Part shown: positions 50,295 to 60,834 of the stretch, piece by piece | Layout of the letters: every line of letters begins with the position of its first letter | Position numbering within the stretch: the first letter of the stretch is position 1 | NCBI GenBank assembly: GCA_037355855.1 | Contig: CM074760.1 | Coordinates: forward strand, 3,402,501-3,466,500 | Direction: 5' to 3' | Length of the DNA stretch: 64,000 bases | From: Pseudo-nitzschia pungens | Lineage: Eukaryota > Bacillariophyta > Bacillariophyceae > Bacillariales > Bacillariaceae | Program-made: the position numbers and the translations under genes | Notes under the pieces: generated by a model | Told to the model about the DNA's origin: nothing | Seen by the model: the letters and a program-made list of their open reading frames with translations, nothing else | The model's database searches: none

Positions 50295-50866
50295 CTTGGC
50301 ATGGTGTTTTGGTGTTTTGGTGCTCTGTGTTTTTTTTTCGTGAAATAGTGAGCAAACAGTGGATTACAGGGGATTTTGTGAAGCTTTCGGAGAGGCGACT
50401 GACAGAATTTTCCTTAGACATGAGTCCTGTCTTTAAAATAATAATAATGAATCCTGTCTTTAAAATAATGCAACAAAGGTTGCGCGCCTCCGTGTTAATA
50501 TACGGAGAAAAAAACTACTGTTCCTGCAATCTTAAGGGGGTCTAGAGAGCAACCGGTACTGTACTCTCAGGCATTAAAAACGGTCCCGTCCGTCAAAAAA
50601 TGAGGCGTACTTAGGAACGTACCTATGTGTAGGTACTAAGTAGTAGGAGTTGCACGGGCGCATAGCGCGCGCAACTACGGTTGCATTTTACCGATACGGT
50701 ATGAGTAAGATCTTACCGGTACAGCACCCAAATCTTTGTCATCCCGAATAAAAAATGAATGAATTGATTTCGAATGAATCAAAATCAACAATCTCAAAAT
50801 CAATCACGATAGCAAATAGAAGTACTTGTAGTAGTAAGATCTTACTTCGTACTTCGTAATTACTAG

Positions 50867-51415
50867 TACTTCCTCCTTTTCAAAATAAGTGTGCGATGAC
50901 TTTTACGTGTGCGTTCCATTTTAACTGTGCGTTTGTGTAGAAAGTATGTAGAAGTTGTACTACAGAATTAAAATAGGTGCGCATCGTGCAAAAAACTCAC
51001 TCAAAAAAATAAATAAATAAATAACTAGTGTTATCACGCTAATAATTAATTAATTAATTAATCGATAGGCTATCTTTGAACGATAAAACGGAAGACGAGA
51101 ACTCTCTTCCTGTTTCTATCACCTATACCTAGACAAAAATTCAGTGTCTTAGCTTTCAAAAGAACCTTCCCCGAGGTTCAAATGCCAGGTGGAACCCTTT
51201 CAACCGGTAAAATCATATTTGAAGGGCAAAACGGGCCCTTTTCAAGTCCTAATGAAAAATAGACCAATAGCGCGAGCCTATCAGTGTCTAACCAGGCATA
51301 AGGACGTAGTTGAGGAGAGTTTAACCCAAAAATAACGATTTGAATTGGTTGAAAATTGATCGATACACAAGCTTTTATGTGCCAAGCGCACAGTTATTTT
51401 GAAACGGAGGAAGTA
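50867..51415 (+). mobile_element. Stowaway-like MITE (Tc1/mariner family, non-autonomous)
   Basis: 549 bp bounded by TA dinucleotides and inverted repeats. The left end is TACTTCCTCCTTTTCAAAAT; the right end, reverse-complemented, is TACTTCCTCCGTTTCAAAAT; similarity continues about ten more bases. These ends resemble the CTCCCTCCGTTC Stowaway consensus of Tc1/mariner MITEs with TA target duplication. No transposase is encoded. About 180 bp at its right side recurs at 59354-59529. Confidence 0.78.
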
Positions 51416-51796
51416 CATGATTACGGGGCGAGTAACAATCTTACCATGTCGAGGCTGGTAGTGTCCGTCAACCGGTTGCAACCACACAATGCCAAGATCA
51501 GTCATCTTCTTTCACATCATTCTTGTTTTCTTGATGATAAGATTTTGAGAGATGAAGAAAAAAATCAGAGTTGCCGTTTTCGAAAAAATGAAAAAATACA
51601 AAATACGGTAGGTTGATTTCGTTACATTGATTTTACATTTTACACAATTTCAGCACTTCTATTATTTTTGCACTTGTGAACGCTCTGGTCTTTTTGTTCG
51701 ATAGAATACCAAACACTCTGTTGGAAGAGGCCTTGTCGAGAATAACTCCTGATTACTCATTACGCTCGCAATAAACCGAAACAATCGCATCATTCG
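51416..51796. other. Upstream region of the DUS2 gene
   Basis: No ORF or repeat supported; it presumably holds the promoter. AT-rich with no clear TATA box. Confidence 0.4.
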
Positions 51797-53272
51797 ATGA
51801 CAGAGAGCACAACAAAGAAAGCGTCACGAGCGGTCGGTCCTGCCGTTACCGCTAGCTACCCCGCTTGTCGCGAAAAGGCCAAGCAACTGTATAAAGGCTT
51901 CGCCTTGGCTCCCATGGTTCGTGCCTCAACGACCCCGTTGCGGTTGCTTGCACTTCAATATGGAGCAGACTTTACGTATACCGAGGAGCTAGTCGACAGA
52001 TCATTGTCGCAAACCCTTCGGGTTGAAAACAAAGAACTACAAACGATCGATTATATCAAGGATCCGGCATTCCTTCCCAAAAAGACCAAGAAAAAACTCA
52101 AAGCAGACAACAATCGGCCCTGTTTGATATTGCGCATCGATCCAAAGGCAGAAAAAGACAAGCTGATCTGTCAGATTGGAACCGGAGAACCCGAACTGGC
52201 GTTGGATGCCGCCAAGAAAGTTATCGGGGATGTGGCCGCGATCGACGTCAACATGGGATGCCCCAAGAAATTTAGTGTTTCGGGAGGAATGGGATCGGCA
52301 CTCCTGAAAGACCCGGATCGCGCGGCGCGGATTCTCTGCACATTGAAGGGATTGTTGGGACCTCTCGGGAAGCCTCTCTCGTGCAAGATTCGACTGTTAG
52401 CAACCACGCAAGAGACAGTCGATTTTATCGAAAGGATGATTCGCGCTGGAGCGGATGCCGTTGCAATTCATGCCAGACGGGTCGGGGACGAATCGACCAA
52501 GGCCGCGGATTGGAAGTCACTCGAAGAGGTCCTTGGGATAGTGCAACCAAAGCATCCCGATATCAATTTCCTCATCAACGGTGATTTTTACGACCGGAAG
52601 GAGAGAGCCGAATTCGTTGAACGAACTAAGGTTGACGGGGTTTTGTTGGGACGACCGGGATTGTACAACACGAGCACTTTTCTACCCCTGGAGAAAGCCG
52701 AGGTCGATAAAACAATTGTCATCCAAGAATACGTGAAATATTCGGTTCGATTCGACTCTCATCACAAAAACTCAAAGTACGTCATTTGTGAAATGATGTC
52801 CCATCGGCGAACTCCTACAGGACGGGTTCCCTACCTGCCCATGAAATTTCCACAGGGACAAACCGTCGGAAAAACTTGCAACTGTCACGATCTAGAAAGT
52901 TTGTGCAAACTATGGAACGTAGATTACTCGAAAGCCTTGGCAACGTCGACCCCGGGCTCAAACGCAGATAGTGCATCCTCGGCAACAACGACGTTGGCAC
53001 CCGGAGAGCATAGATACGAAGATTCGTACTTTTTGAAGAGCGAGCAAGCGAATGGAAAAAAGGATGAGGATCATACAACGGCAATGGAAGAAACCAACGG
53101 AACGATAAGCGCTGACACCAATCCGATTGTTCCATCACACGACAAAAGTCAGAGTGATTGTGATCAGAACGGGGACTCAGTCGACAATGTTGTGACAGAC
53201 AACGACAGCGACCAAAGAGCAACCAAACGAGTAAAGATTGCATTAGAAGAAGTAACCCAACCTTCAATATGA
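51797..53272 (+). CDS. DUS2: tRNA-dihydrouridine synthase, DUS2 type
   Basis: 491 residues, one exon, stop TGA. Uses FMN and NADPH to reduce uridine (position 20 in the DUS2 family) in the tRNA D-loop. An FMN-binding TIM barrel spans residues 30-300: FALAPMVRASTTPLR, ALQYGADFTYTEELVD (the DUS2-like EEL), DVNMGCPKKFSVSGGMG with catalytic Cys155, CKIRLL, AVAIHARR and LINGDF. A helical tRNA-binding region follows to about residue 375. The last ~110 residues are acidic/Ser/Thr-rich and likely disordered. The double-stranded-RNA-binding domain of animal DUS2 is not visible. Probably cytosolic or nuclear. Confidence 0.9.
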   Translation: MTESTTKKASRAVGPAVTASYPACREKAKQLYKGFALAPMVRASTTPLRLLALQYGADFTYTEELVDRSLSQTLRVENKELQTIDYIKDPAFLPKKTKKKLKADNNRPCLILRIDPKAEKDKLICQIGTGEPELALDAAKKVIGDVAAIDVNMGCPKKFSVSGGMGSALLKDPDRAARILCTLKGLLGPLGKPLSCKIRLLATTQETVDFIERMIRAGADAVAIHARRVGDESTKAADWKSLEEVLGIVQPKHPDINFLINGDFYDRKERAEFVERTKVDGVLLGRPGLYNTSTFLPLEKAEVDKTIVIQEYVKYSVRFDSHHKNSKYVICEMMSHRRTPTGRVPYLPMKFPQGQTVGKTCNCHDLESLCKLWNVDYSKALATSTPGSNADSASSATTTLAPGEHRYEDSYFLKSEQANGKKDEDHTTAMEETNGTISADTNPIVPSHDKSQSDCDQNGDSVDNVVTDNDSDQRATKRVKIALEEVTQPSI

Positions 53273-53473
53273 CATGATGCCCTGAACTTTGACCCCACGA
53301 TGACATTACCACGTGTTAGGAACTTCGGGGGTTTTCTAACAATGAATACCGATTTGTAGTAACGATTAATCTAGAACATCATAAACTATTTGAACATGAA
53401 ATTAGTATGATTACAAGTTCGCCAACGGCGATTCGGTATAGGAGATATGGCGTTAAAACCTCTTCGCATCAAA

Positions 53474-55822
53474 CTAATCGTGGGGAACCGCCAGCATACC
53501 GGTTGCGGTATCCATCCAGTTCCCGTGTTTGGGGTCAGCGACCTCATTCCCAGTTTCTGCATCAACCCAGACCTCTTCGTATACCGTCCCCATGTCATCT
53601 TCTCCAACATTGGTCACAACAGTGGATTCACTACGAAAGATTTTGGATCGACTCATGGACGAAGAAACATTTTTTGCGTGTTCATTATCTCGTTTTTCAT
53701 TCCAGCCCTCATTATCGTCGTCGTCGTCATCGTCGTCGTCTTCCCCGATCACGTACGGCGAGAACTTGACGGCCCCACCCTTCGAGATTTCATCCTGGAT
53801 TTTAGCACCGTATTCTGCATCCATTTGGTTTCTGCTTGTATCCTCGTGACTGCCTCTCAAAAAATCAATGTCGTTTCGAGAATCTCGCGAAGAAGAGGAT
53901 TCTGTTGAAAAGGATCGTTTGAAGGGTAGTTCAGTGTTCAGCGCCACGTCGGATGGTACATTCTTCGTTATGACGGAAGTGTTGTCGTCGTCGTCGCCGT
54001 CGCCACTATAACCTGTGTTGTTCACAGTAATGCGGGATACGCTAGACCTGAATCGAGGTTCGGACCGGGTACAGCACACTCCAATAGCCAATGCGAGGTA
54101 AAGGGAACTTGTTGACAGTATGAAAAGCACCAGACTGTCTTCCATCTGCTTCTGAAACGGCGATTTTGTTCTCTCATCGTCCTCGAAAGACCACAGGGAG
54201 AAGAATGCAACACCAACCATAGATGCCAAGCAAAACTGAAGTACTGTGTCCACCGTAGCAGCGTGGTGCCAGTTTTGCTTTTCCTGTTGAACTTCCTCAA
54301 AGTGTCCTCGACTCAAAGGCAATGAGTGATGCTGAACAACGACACCCAAAAAGTAGTTCACGAGGAAAGTTACCAACAATAGAATTGGTGCATCAGGGAA
54401 GAGGATCAACAAGACAGCGAGAATGAACTTCCGAACCATCCAAAGTCCAGGCCACCACCAGGCTCTCGGCCCAAGGGTTGTGGGGAAAATTCCAATCGTC
54501 GTGAAAAGTTCTTTCTTTCTCAAAACTTGCTTCCTCCTGATCGAATAGTGAATTCGCTGTTCTTCGCTTTCTTCCTCCACCGGTCTCAGAAAGGAATCGA
54601 TCGGAGCATCGACGTTGGCAAGAGCAAGATCCAAACGGTTATAGCGAAATAGACTATGAAGAAACCAGAGCGGGAATGCCACCCCATAACACAAGATACC
54701 AGCAAGACCGGCCACAGTAGCGTAAAATGGATCGCTCTTCGTCCACACGGACAAATTTTCGGCTGCCCATGATTCGGGCAACTGAATGACCTCGAGGGAA
54801 GTGAGAACCAATTTCAAGTATCCCATGTGTAGGATCAGGGTAATCCATCGCAACGCACTTTCGTCTCGAATTATCCTGTCGTTGGAAATCTTGGAAAGGA
54901 AGGTCAAAAGAATCGCAAGGACCAAGGGTAGTGACAATATGAAGAGGTGATCGGCGGCCTCTTGTTGTGGCCAATTCTCATCCATGATGCATTGTATACT
55001 GAAGGATGCATTCAGATCCAGAGCAAAGATTGGGAGCAGTCTTGTAAATACAAATTCTGCAATCGGAGTCCATGGAATAGGCAGAATCCCGATCAAATAT
55101 ATCATCTGAAGGTACTCAACCCCCCACCAGACGTGAGCATTGTAACAGCAAGGTAACAAGTATTCCAAAAGTGTCACCAGAAGGGCGAGTAGAATAATTA
55201 GCAAGGAGAGAAACAAAATTGTTTCGTACCGCGCAGGACACTCTCGACAGCGACCATACCACTCGTAGTAGTCATCTTCGACGCTCGAACCATGGCATAG
55301 GGTGGATGCGAAGAAATCTGGTTCAATCGATGCCGGCATTATGGATGGCATTTCAGAAGGGAGATTAGATGGACTCGAGAACCACATCCAAGACGGCGCT
55401 GTAGAAGGATGCCCTCCAGTCATCTGAAAGCTAGTCGGAGAGATCGTCACGGTGGTTTCATCCAAGATCTCGTCGTCCGTGCCGTATATTTCTTCCGTAT
55501 TGATGCAATATAGATCCCCATTCAAGGTCTCAGCAGAATTGGCTCCCTCCCCGTTGTAGATAGTATCGAGGCATAGTTGGCAAGATTCCGCCCCATGAAC
55601 ATCAGAGTATGTTCCGGGAGGACAAACTTCGCAGTCGGGACCATTTGCGGTGAGTACAGAGAAAGACCCAGGTTGACATATGACAGCATTGCTGGTTGCA
55701 GAAACAAGCTTTGCGGTGACTGAGGGTAAAGGATGAAGGACAATGGAAGCCAAACCGATCAATACCCCTAGTTTGACCATCTTTGTAAAAGCATGCATCG
55801 TCGTCATGATTAACTTTGGCAT
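53474..55822 (-). CDS. Receptor-like multipass membrane protein with Cys-rich ectodomain
   Basis: 782 residues from the ATG at 55822 (the frame opens at a TTG further upstream). A signal peptide is followed by a Cys-rich module (CQPGSFS, CEVCPPGTYSD, CQLCLD) of the ephrin-receptor-like/GCC2-GCC3 type, then about eight hydrophobic segments (for example FLSLLIILLALLVTLLEYLL, LFILSLPLVLAILLTFL, FILAVLLILF, LFILSTSSLYLALAIGV). The cytosolic tail has an acidic run (nine Asp in a row) and Ser-rich stretches. Proteins of this plan are common in diatoms and oomycetes, but no ligand or signalling partner is known to me. No kinase or TRP-type pore motif is seen. Confidence 0.75.
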   Translation of the reverse strand: MPKLIMTTMHAFTKMVKLGVLIGLASIVLHPLPSVTAKLVSATSNAVICQPGSFSVLTANGPDCEVCPPGTYSDVHGAESCQLCLDTIYNGEGANSAETLNGDLYCINTEEIYGTDDEILDETTVTISPTSFQMTGGHPSTAPSWMWFSSPSNLPSEMPSIMPASIEPDFFASTLCHGSSVEDDYYEWYGRCRECPARYETILFLSLLIILLALLVTLLEYLLPCCYNAHVWWGVEYLQMIYLIGILPIPWTPIAEFVFTRLLPIFALDLNASFSIQCIMDENWPQQEAADHLFILSLPLVLAILLTFLSKISNDRIIRDESALRWITLILHMGYLKLVLTSLEVIQLPESWAAENLSVWTKSDPFYATVAGLAGILCYGVAFPLWFLHSLFRYNRLDLALANVDAPIDSFLRPVEEESEEQRIHYSIRRKQVLRKKELFTTIGIFPTTLGPRAWWWPGLWMVRKFILAVLLILFPDAPILLLVTFLVNYFLGVVVQHHSLPLSRGHFEEVQQEKQNWHHAATVDTVLQFCLASMVGVAFFSLWSFEDDERTKSPFQKQMEDSLVLFILSTSSLYLALAIGVCCTRSEPRFRSSVSRITVNNTGYSGDGDDDDNTSVITKNVPSDVALNTELPFKRSFSTESSSSRDSRNDIDFLRGSHEDTSRNQMDAEYGAKIQDEISKGGAVKFSPYVIGEDDDDDDDDDNEGWNEKRDNEHAKNVSSSMSRSKIFRSESTVVTNVGEDDMGTVYEEVWVDAETGNEVADPKHGNWMDTATGMLAVPHD

Positions 55823-56710
55823 TGGTGTTGATGGTGCAGTATTTGATTCGATTCTTAGATGAGAGAGTGTCAAGGACTCTTCGTTTCAGTTTGGGAAAAA
55901 TCTTCTTCGATTTGTGAGTAGCAGTCGCTTTTGCAAGTCACAATCATCCACAGTAAGATGTATCAGGATGCCTGCGACACTATCGATAATATTGCTTTCC
56001 CATGTCGAGAGCTTTCGATGATTTCCAAAATGGTTTCCGGTATTTTTTGTTGGTTTGTTCTTTGCTGTGTTTCATCGTACAAAGGAATTGTTGTGGACGA
56101 TCATTGAACTTTAACTGTTGCTCAGTATGTTCCGTGTGGTTTCCCATCAGATCAAAACCATTTTAAAGTAGCTACACATGTGACTACTGTACGAAATGGA
56201 TAAATGCGATCAAAAAGTAAGAGCCATTCACTTTGTTCACCTTTGACATGTTTTTCTGGGGTTCAGTGTGCCACACAAGGTTTGGATTTTAAAATTATTG
56301 CGAAGTGGTGAAGTCAGTAAAGTAACCTTACTTCGTATTTGTGGATGAATCAATCAGTCGGATCCAACCGAGCATGGAGATGGGTCGATTATTTCAGGTT
56401 TTTTACGGAAAAGGTTGAAGTTCTTTTTTTAGACGACTAACTGAGACTCGTTAGTCACGAGTAGCAATGGTTTGCCTAGCGCAATACGTACCGAACATAC
56501 GATACGACGTCGTAACATGTACCAGTACGATCAGGTTAAACCTTACGATAACGTCGAAAGAGAGAAAATTAAAAATGGTTATCTTGATAAGTACCGTAGT
56601 AACTTTTCTCGTCCTCGGGAACACAAACCATTCTTCTTCTCAATACCACCTCGACCTTCACCGGATATGAGCAAGTGCATCCACTGGAACAAACTTTTAT
56701 GTTAGCAACC
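55823..56710. other. Divergent upstream region
   Basis: Shared 5' region of the receptor-like gene (-) and the first SET gene (+). TAACCTTAC words occur near 56321 and 56537. No ORF supported. Confidence 0.45.
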
Positions 56711-57505
56711 ATGCCGAAGATCATCAATCTACGAATAGCACTTTTACTGGTTTTTACCGCACTGGGTGTTGCATGGAGTCAAGAAATCAGCGGATCAGAA
56801 TCAATTGAGAAAGAACAAGAATGTGCACTCGACAACGAGAACTACGGAGGTGGAGAATGCATTCATCCAGTTTGGAAGACAGGATCTATTCGTGCGATTA
56901 CGGACTTCCTGGCTTGTCAATGGGAATCAAAGGACGTTCACCAAGAAGATGTTTGGACGACCTTCAATCGGGTATACAACGAAGTTGTGGGCCCGGAACG
57001 ATCCACGATTCCTCCAAAGTATGGATCGAATGGATTTCAAATACCGGTGGAAATCAAATACAGCGAAGAAGTCGGTAGAGGTGTCTTCACAAAGGTACCA
57101 ATTGCCCAGGGCGATCTGATATACGTCAGTACGAACAACGCCCAGTTTCATACGGCAGACCAATATCGGAATTTTTTGCGAAAGTTGCCAATAGATTTGG
57201 CCTGTGATGTAATCATATGGGCTTTTAGTCGTATGAAATCGGCGGAAAAAGAGGACGAGTATATAGCGTGTGTGGATCTCGACGAGGGATCGTTTGTCAA
57301 CTCGGCACCGTATCGATTCCATCAATGCAACATGGAACTCGGAACCGAAACAGGATTGCTGGAAGAAGGAGAGGACGAAACGACAACCTGGTATGGGTGC
57401 GATATGAAGTTTTACGCCAAAAGAGACATTGCTGCCAACGAAGAGATCCGAGCTGACTATGGCGACTTTGCAGAACCTCATGGATGGCATGAAATGGGAC
57501 TTTAA
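56711..57505 (+). CDS. Secreted SET-domain protein, copy A
   Basis: 264 residues from the ATG at 56711, which has A at -3 and a good signal peptide (RIALLLVFTALGVAWSQ); another ATG lies at 56699 and the frame opens at a GTG. The SET core spans about residues 105-255: GRGVFTKVPIAQGDLIY, CVDLDEGSFVNS with the cofactor-site Asn, and EEIRADYG with the catalytic Tyr. Related in plan to the SET gene at 59588 (shared TADQYRNF/SGDAFRNF and DLDEG) and more distantly to the fusion genes. Likely a lumenal protein-lysine methyltransferase; substrate unknown. Confidence 0.78.
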   Translation: MPKIINLRIALLLVFTALGVAWSQEISGSESIEKEQECALDNENYGGGECIHPVWKTGSIRAITDFLACQWESKDVHQEDVWTTFNRVYNEVVGPERSTIPPKYGSNGFQIPVEIKYSEEVGRGVFTKVPIAQGDLIYVSTNNAQFHTADQYRNFLRKLPIDLACDVIIWAFSRMKSAEKEDEYIACVDLDEGSFVNSAPYRFHQCNMELGTETGLLEEGEDETTTWYGCDMKFYAKRDIAANEEIRADYGDFAEPHGWHEMGL

Positions 57506-59191
57506 AACTCATAGATCACAAACAGAGAGAGCGCCCTACAAAGTTGTAGCGAAATACAGCGGGTGAGACGAGCTCCACTCGTTTTCGAATAAAACGATGA
57601 GTGCAGTTCATAATGAATACAGCGAGGCATAGAAACTCAAAATTTGAGAAATATTGTGGATTGCAATATCCGATCAACCGACGAGACAGTTTTGTCGAGA
57701 CCATTCAAATGGTGCATCATTCGGTACAAGAATTGTTCTGATGAGAATGCGAGTATTGATTACAAATATCTTTGATTTTGCTTTAGCTTCTCGTCCATGA
57801 GACTGCAATTGATGTGTTGGGCCAAAGTCATACGTGTCGCCATAAACTCCTTTTCGAGTGTTTCCGTTTGCCGACGGATTTCAACAGTGTCATCTGATTT
57901 CCGTCGTGTTCAAAGGAATTCCAAGCGAATGTTGGATATCAGCGTTCAAAACGCCAGATGATGCGGTAATAAGCATCGTTGCAAAAAGTAGAGTTATTTT
58001 AGAGTTGTTGTCATCCACACTTTAAAATAATAGTAATATGAATGTGCTTTATATGACGAATGAAGAAGTCCCATGAGAGATATTTGATGCCAAGCCAAAA
58101 TGAATGCAAGTGCCAATGACTATCAAAAATGGGGACAAGCATAAAAAGAAGTCAGAAATCATGTATTTCCACACATAATCTAGAAAGAAGACAGGATCTC
58201 AAAAGGGGCAAAATCTCTAGGGGTTCTACAACCTGCTCAATTTTATTGACGAGGGTCCTTGAACACAGCTATCCAGGAAAATTCTTGGTATATCAATTCA
58301 ACAATCTCTGACTTGTTGCTCTTTAGCAAGTACAAAACCAAATTGTGTTTGAACCCTTTCCTTTGAAATGAGAGGGCTTGTCATTCTGTACTCAACCCCT
58401 ACCTAGTATTTGTAGAATTTTAAACAAACATTTGGTTTTTTGTGGAAATAGATACTGAATATCTACTGCATGGTTGTGTTCAATTAGAAGTTGAGAGTAT
58501 CCAAGATAAATTGTGATGAACCAAAAAAGCAACTAAGTGTTCTCTATTGTGGGATCAAATATCTCTCCTTAGCAACGGAAACCTCCTCAATACAAGTTTT
58601 AAGTCATTCATAAGAATTATGAACTTAGTGTTTGCAACAAGCACTGTTACAATCCATGACATACAGCTATAACTCTGACCTCCCTTAGTTAGCCATTTTG
58701 TCACAAATTCAGATAAATTGGTTCATTAAGGAAGCATAGAACTTTAGTGCATTTCCTATGCAATACCATCAAAATGATTGACAGCATCCACATGAGTTTC
58801 AATTTCAAATTGTTGTCTGGTAGAATTAATGCAATAGAAAAGCAATGATTCTGTGCACAAAAACCAGGCATGATCAGTGCAATGTTGCAACAACTTGAAA
58901 ATAAGCCTTACCCCATTCTTGACCTGTGTCCTTTATTAATGAGCTTACTAAGGCATGAATAACCTTAAGCAAAGATGTTTAAATCTTATCAACTAGAAGA
59001 GAGTTCGTGTCTTTCCTTTCGCTGTCCAAAAATAGCCCCTTTCTTTTCAGAAAACACCACAACAGTGCTATCAATTTTCCATCCCTCGTGCTAGTAATTT
59101 TCCATCCCTCGTGCTAGTAATTTTCCATCCCTCATTTGTTCAGATTTTTTCGCCAAAAATACTGGACAAAATAAGGTTACTACCCAGGTAC
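57506..59191. other. Intergenic, with one coding-like relic on the minus strand
   Basis: AT-rich. At about 57770-57917 the minus strand reads 48 open codons with protein-like content (TLEKEFMATRMTLAQH, MDEKLKQNQRYL then stop). There is no ATG at its start and a TGA lies directly upstream, so it is probably a gene relic or an orphan last exon. The rest shows no repeat or RNA gene I can support; ATTTTCCATCCCTC(G/A)T repeats three times near 59074-59130. Confidence 0.4.
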
Positions 59192-59266
59192 GAAGTTCCA
59201 AACAGCTGTCCGTACCAATGTACTAATTTTTACGTGGACCGGGGGACAGCTGTTAAGAATTACAGT
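59192..59266 (+). repeat. Short hairpin element, decayed copy
   Basis: AACAGCTGTCC at 59201 pairs with GGACAGCTGTT at 59244. The right part (ACCGGGGGACAGCTG) equals the right arm of the perfect hairpin inside the SET gene 570 bp downstream. Confidence 0.65.
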
Positions 59267-59353
59267 AAACTCAAATAGTAGTAAGGTTAAGATTTACCGT
59301 AACCTTACATGTTTTTGACCAACTGATTTTAGCATTGGCATTGCCTGAAAAAC

Positions 59354-59529
59354 CTTATTCAAGTCCCAATGAAAGGTAGACCAACACCATCGCCTAGTGT
59401 CTAACCAGGCATAAAGAGCTTGTTGAGGAGAGTTGACCCAAAAAGAATGGTTGCTAATGATTGGAAACTGATCAATAGACAAGCATATATGTGAGAAGGA
59501 CACAGTTATTTCGGAACGGAGGAAGTATC
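59354..59529 (+). repeat. Second, left-truncated copy of the Stowaway-like MITE
   Basis: Matches 51240-51415 in the same order (GTGTCTAACCAGGCATAA, GTTGAGGAGAGTT, CACAGTTATTT, ACGGAGGAAGTA) and ends at TA (59528-59529). No matching left terminal repeat is found upstream. It ends about 60 bp before the SET gene ATG, so it may contribute promoter sequence. Confidence 0.7.
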
Positions 59530-59587
59530 AAAAACAAAATACGAAGTACAAAGTAAAACGAAGTACAAAGTGGATAATAATGATGCC

Positions 59588-60772
59588 ATGGCTGTAAGAG
59601 GACGGTTCGTGACGTCAATCAATTACACGACACGTTTTGTGGATAATACTGAAATGGGAGAAGAAAAGATTGTTAGGAATCGAAGACGCGTAACAACAGC
59701 ATACAGCAGATTACTAAGATTCATTGTTCTCGCGCTTACCGGTATAGCGCTGATACTACAAAATTCCTATCAGCTGTCCCCCGGTTCTACATCCCCAACT
59801 ACTCATTTCGACGGAAACCGGGGGACAGCTGATAGGAATTCCGTAGTATACATTTCCGAGTTAAAGAATGATTCTGCCGACAAAGACAATGACGACTGCA
59901 CGTACGGTGTGAACGAATCGTACGATGGCGAGGTCGCGTATCACTATCCCAAACAAGAAGAGTACGAAAATGAAACAGAGTACAAACATGATTGGGAAGT
60001 CTTTGAGAGATTTAGCTTGAACTATGGCTCTGCAAATGAGTTATCAGTCATAATTAATTGTTCCGATGTTCACGATGACAAGTACAAAGGTGTCGTCATT
60101 CCGGACGAGAAAAGCTGGAAACTAATGAACAAAGTTTATCGTTCAACAATGACAAAGCATCGCACAGACGAGAAGAAATATGATGTTTTCCCCCGAGCAT
60201 TCGGAAGTGCACTGTCCGCAGCGGTAGAGGTTAGAATCGCCCCAGGTGAAGGCAGAGGTATTTTCGCAACGAATGACATTGCAGAGGGATCTGTTGTGTG
60301 GAAGTCCACGAATACTGCAGAGTTTCGGTCGGGAGATGCTTTCAGAAATTTCGTCATGGAACTATCAACACATGACAAACAAGTAGCGTGTGATGCTTTG
60401 AATTGGTCTTACCTCGTGAAAGCTTCTCCCGCGGAATATACAATTTGTATCGATTTGGACGAAGGAGGTATGTTCAACGATGGAATGGGAAACGCAGCCG
60501 ACACAAACGTTGGAGGGATCAACAGAGACGTAGAGTATGGTTGCAATGATAGATCGCTCTACACAAGTAGAAATATACCCGCAGGTGCCCAGCTTAAAGT
60601 AGATTATGGTTCATTCGTTCAAAGTGAATGGAACACTTTGGGTGTTTGTCAATGGGGTCCAATACCCCCCTTTCCGGGCTGCGAGACGGCGGCCAACATT
60701 ACTTATTTGAAAGATGATGGAATCAAGGAGAGAGTGGGATATGAGTACGAAGTTCAGTTCGAGTACGTTTAA
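59588..60772 (+). CDS. Signal-anchored SET-domain protein, copy B, with embedded hairpin
   Basis: 394 residues from the ATG at 59588 (the frame opens at a GTG). A basic N-terminus is followed by one hydrophobic segment (RFIVLALTGIALILQ, near residues 45-60), suggesting a type II anchor or uncleaved signal. The next ~25 residues come from a perfect inverted repeat. The SET core is near residues 215-345: GEGRGIFATNDIAEGSVVW, CIDLDEGGMFND and AQLKVDYGSF. The C-terminus extends past copy A. Paralogue of the gene at 56711, same orientation, 2.1 kb away. The lumen-facing SET domain suggests protein methylation in the secretory system; substrate unknown. Confidence 0.75.
   Translation: MAVRGRFVTSINYTTRFVDNTEMGEEKIVRNRRRVTTAYSRLLRFIVLALTGIALILQNSYQLSPGSTSPTTHFDGNRGTADRNSVVYISELKNDSADKDNDDCTYGVNESYDGEVAYHYPKQEEYENETEYKHDWEVFERFSLNYGSANELSVIINCSDVHDDKYKGVVIPDEKSWKLMNKVYRSTMTKHRTDEKKYDVFPRAFGSALSAAVEVRIAPGEGRGIFATNDIAEGSVVWKSTNTAEFRSGDAFRNFVMELSTHDKQVACDALNWSYLVKASPAEYTICIDLDEGGMFNDGMGNAADTNVGGINRDVEYGCNDRSLYTSRNIPAGAQLKVDYGSFVQSEWNTLGVCQWGPIPPFPGCETAANITYLKDDGIKERVGYEYEVQFEYV
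59752..59850 (+). repeat. Hairpin element inside the SET copy B coding region
   Basis: Perfect 25-bp arms at 59762-59786 and 59816-59840 (CAGCTGTCCCCCGGT core and its complement) with a 29-bp loop. Pairing extends outward with two mismatched bases to ATACTAC/GTAGTAT. The reading frame stays open through both arms. Confidence 0.85.
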
Positions 60773-60834
60773 TTCATCTTGAAAGGGTCCAGATGGCAAG
60801 ATACTCACCACAAGTTCTATAAGGGAGAAGGGCT

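Larger units (their letters stand above)
48781..50866. other. Intergenic with several microsatellites
   Basis: Only chance ORFs. AAGGTTA/TAACCTT words near 48940, 49077 and 49107. CTAGTA-type microsatellites at 49581-49609, 49798-49818 and 50142-50294, and a GAGCT run at 49900-49924. Nothing else can be named. Confidence 0.5.
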
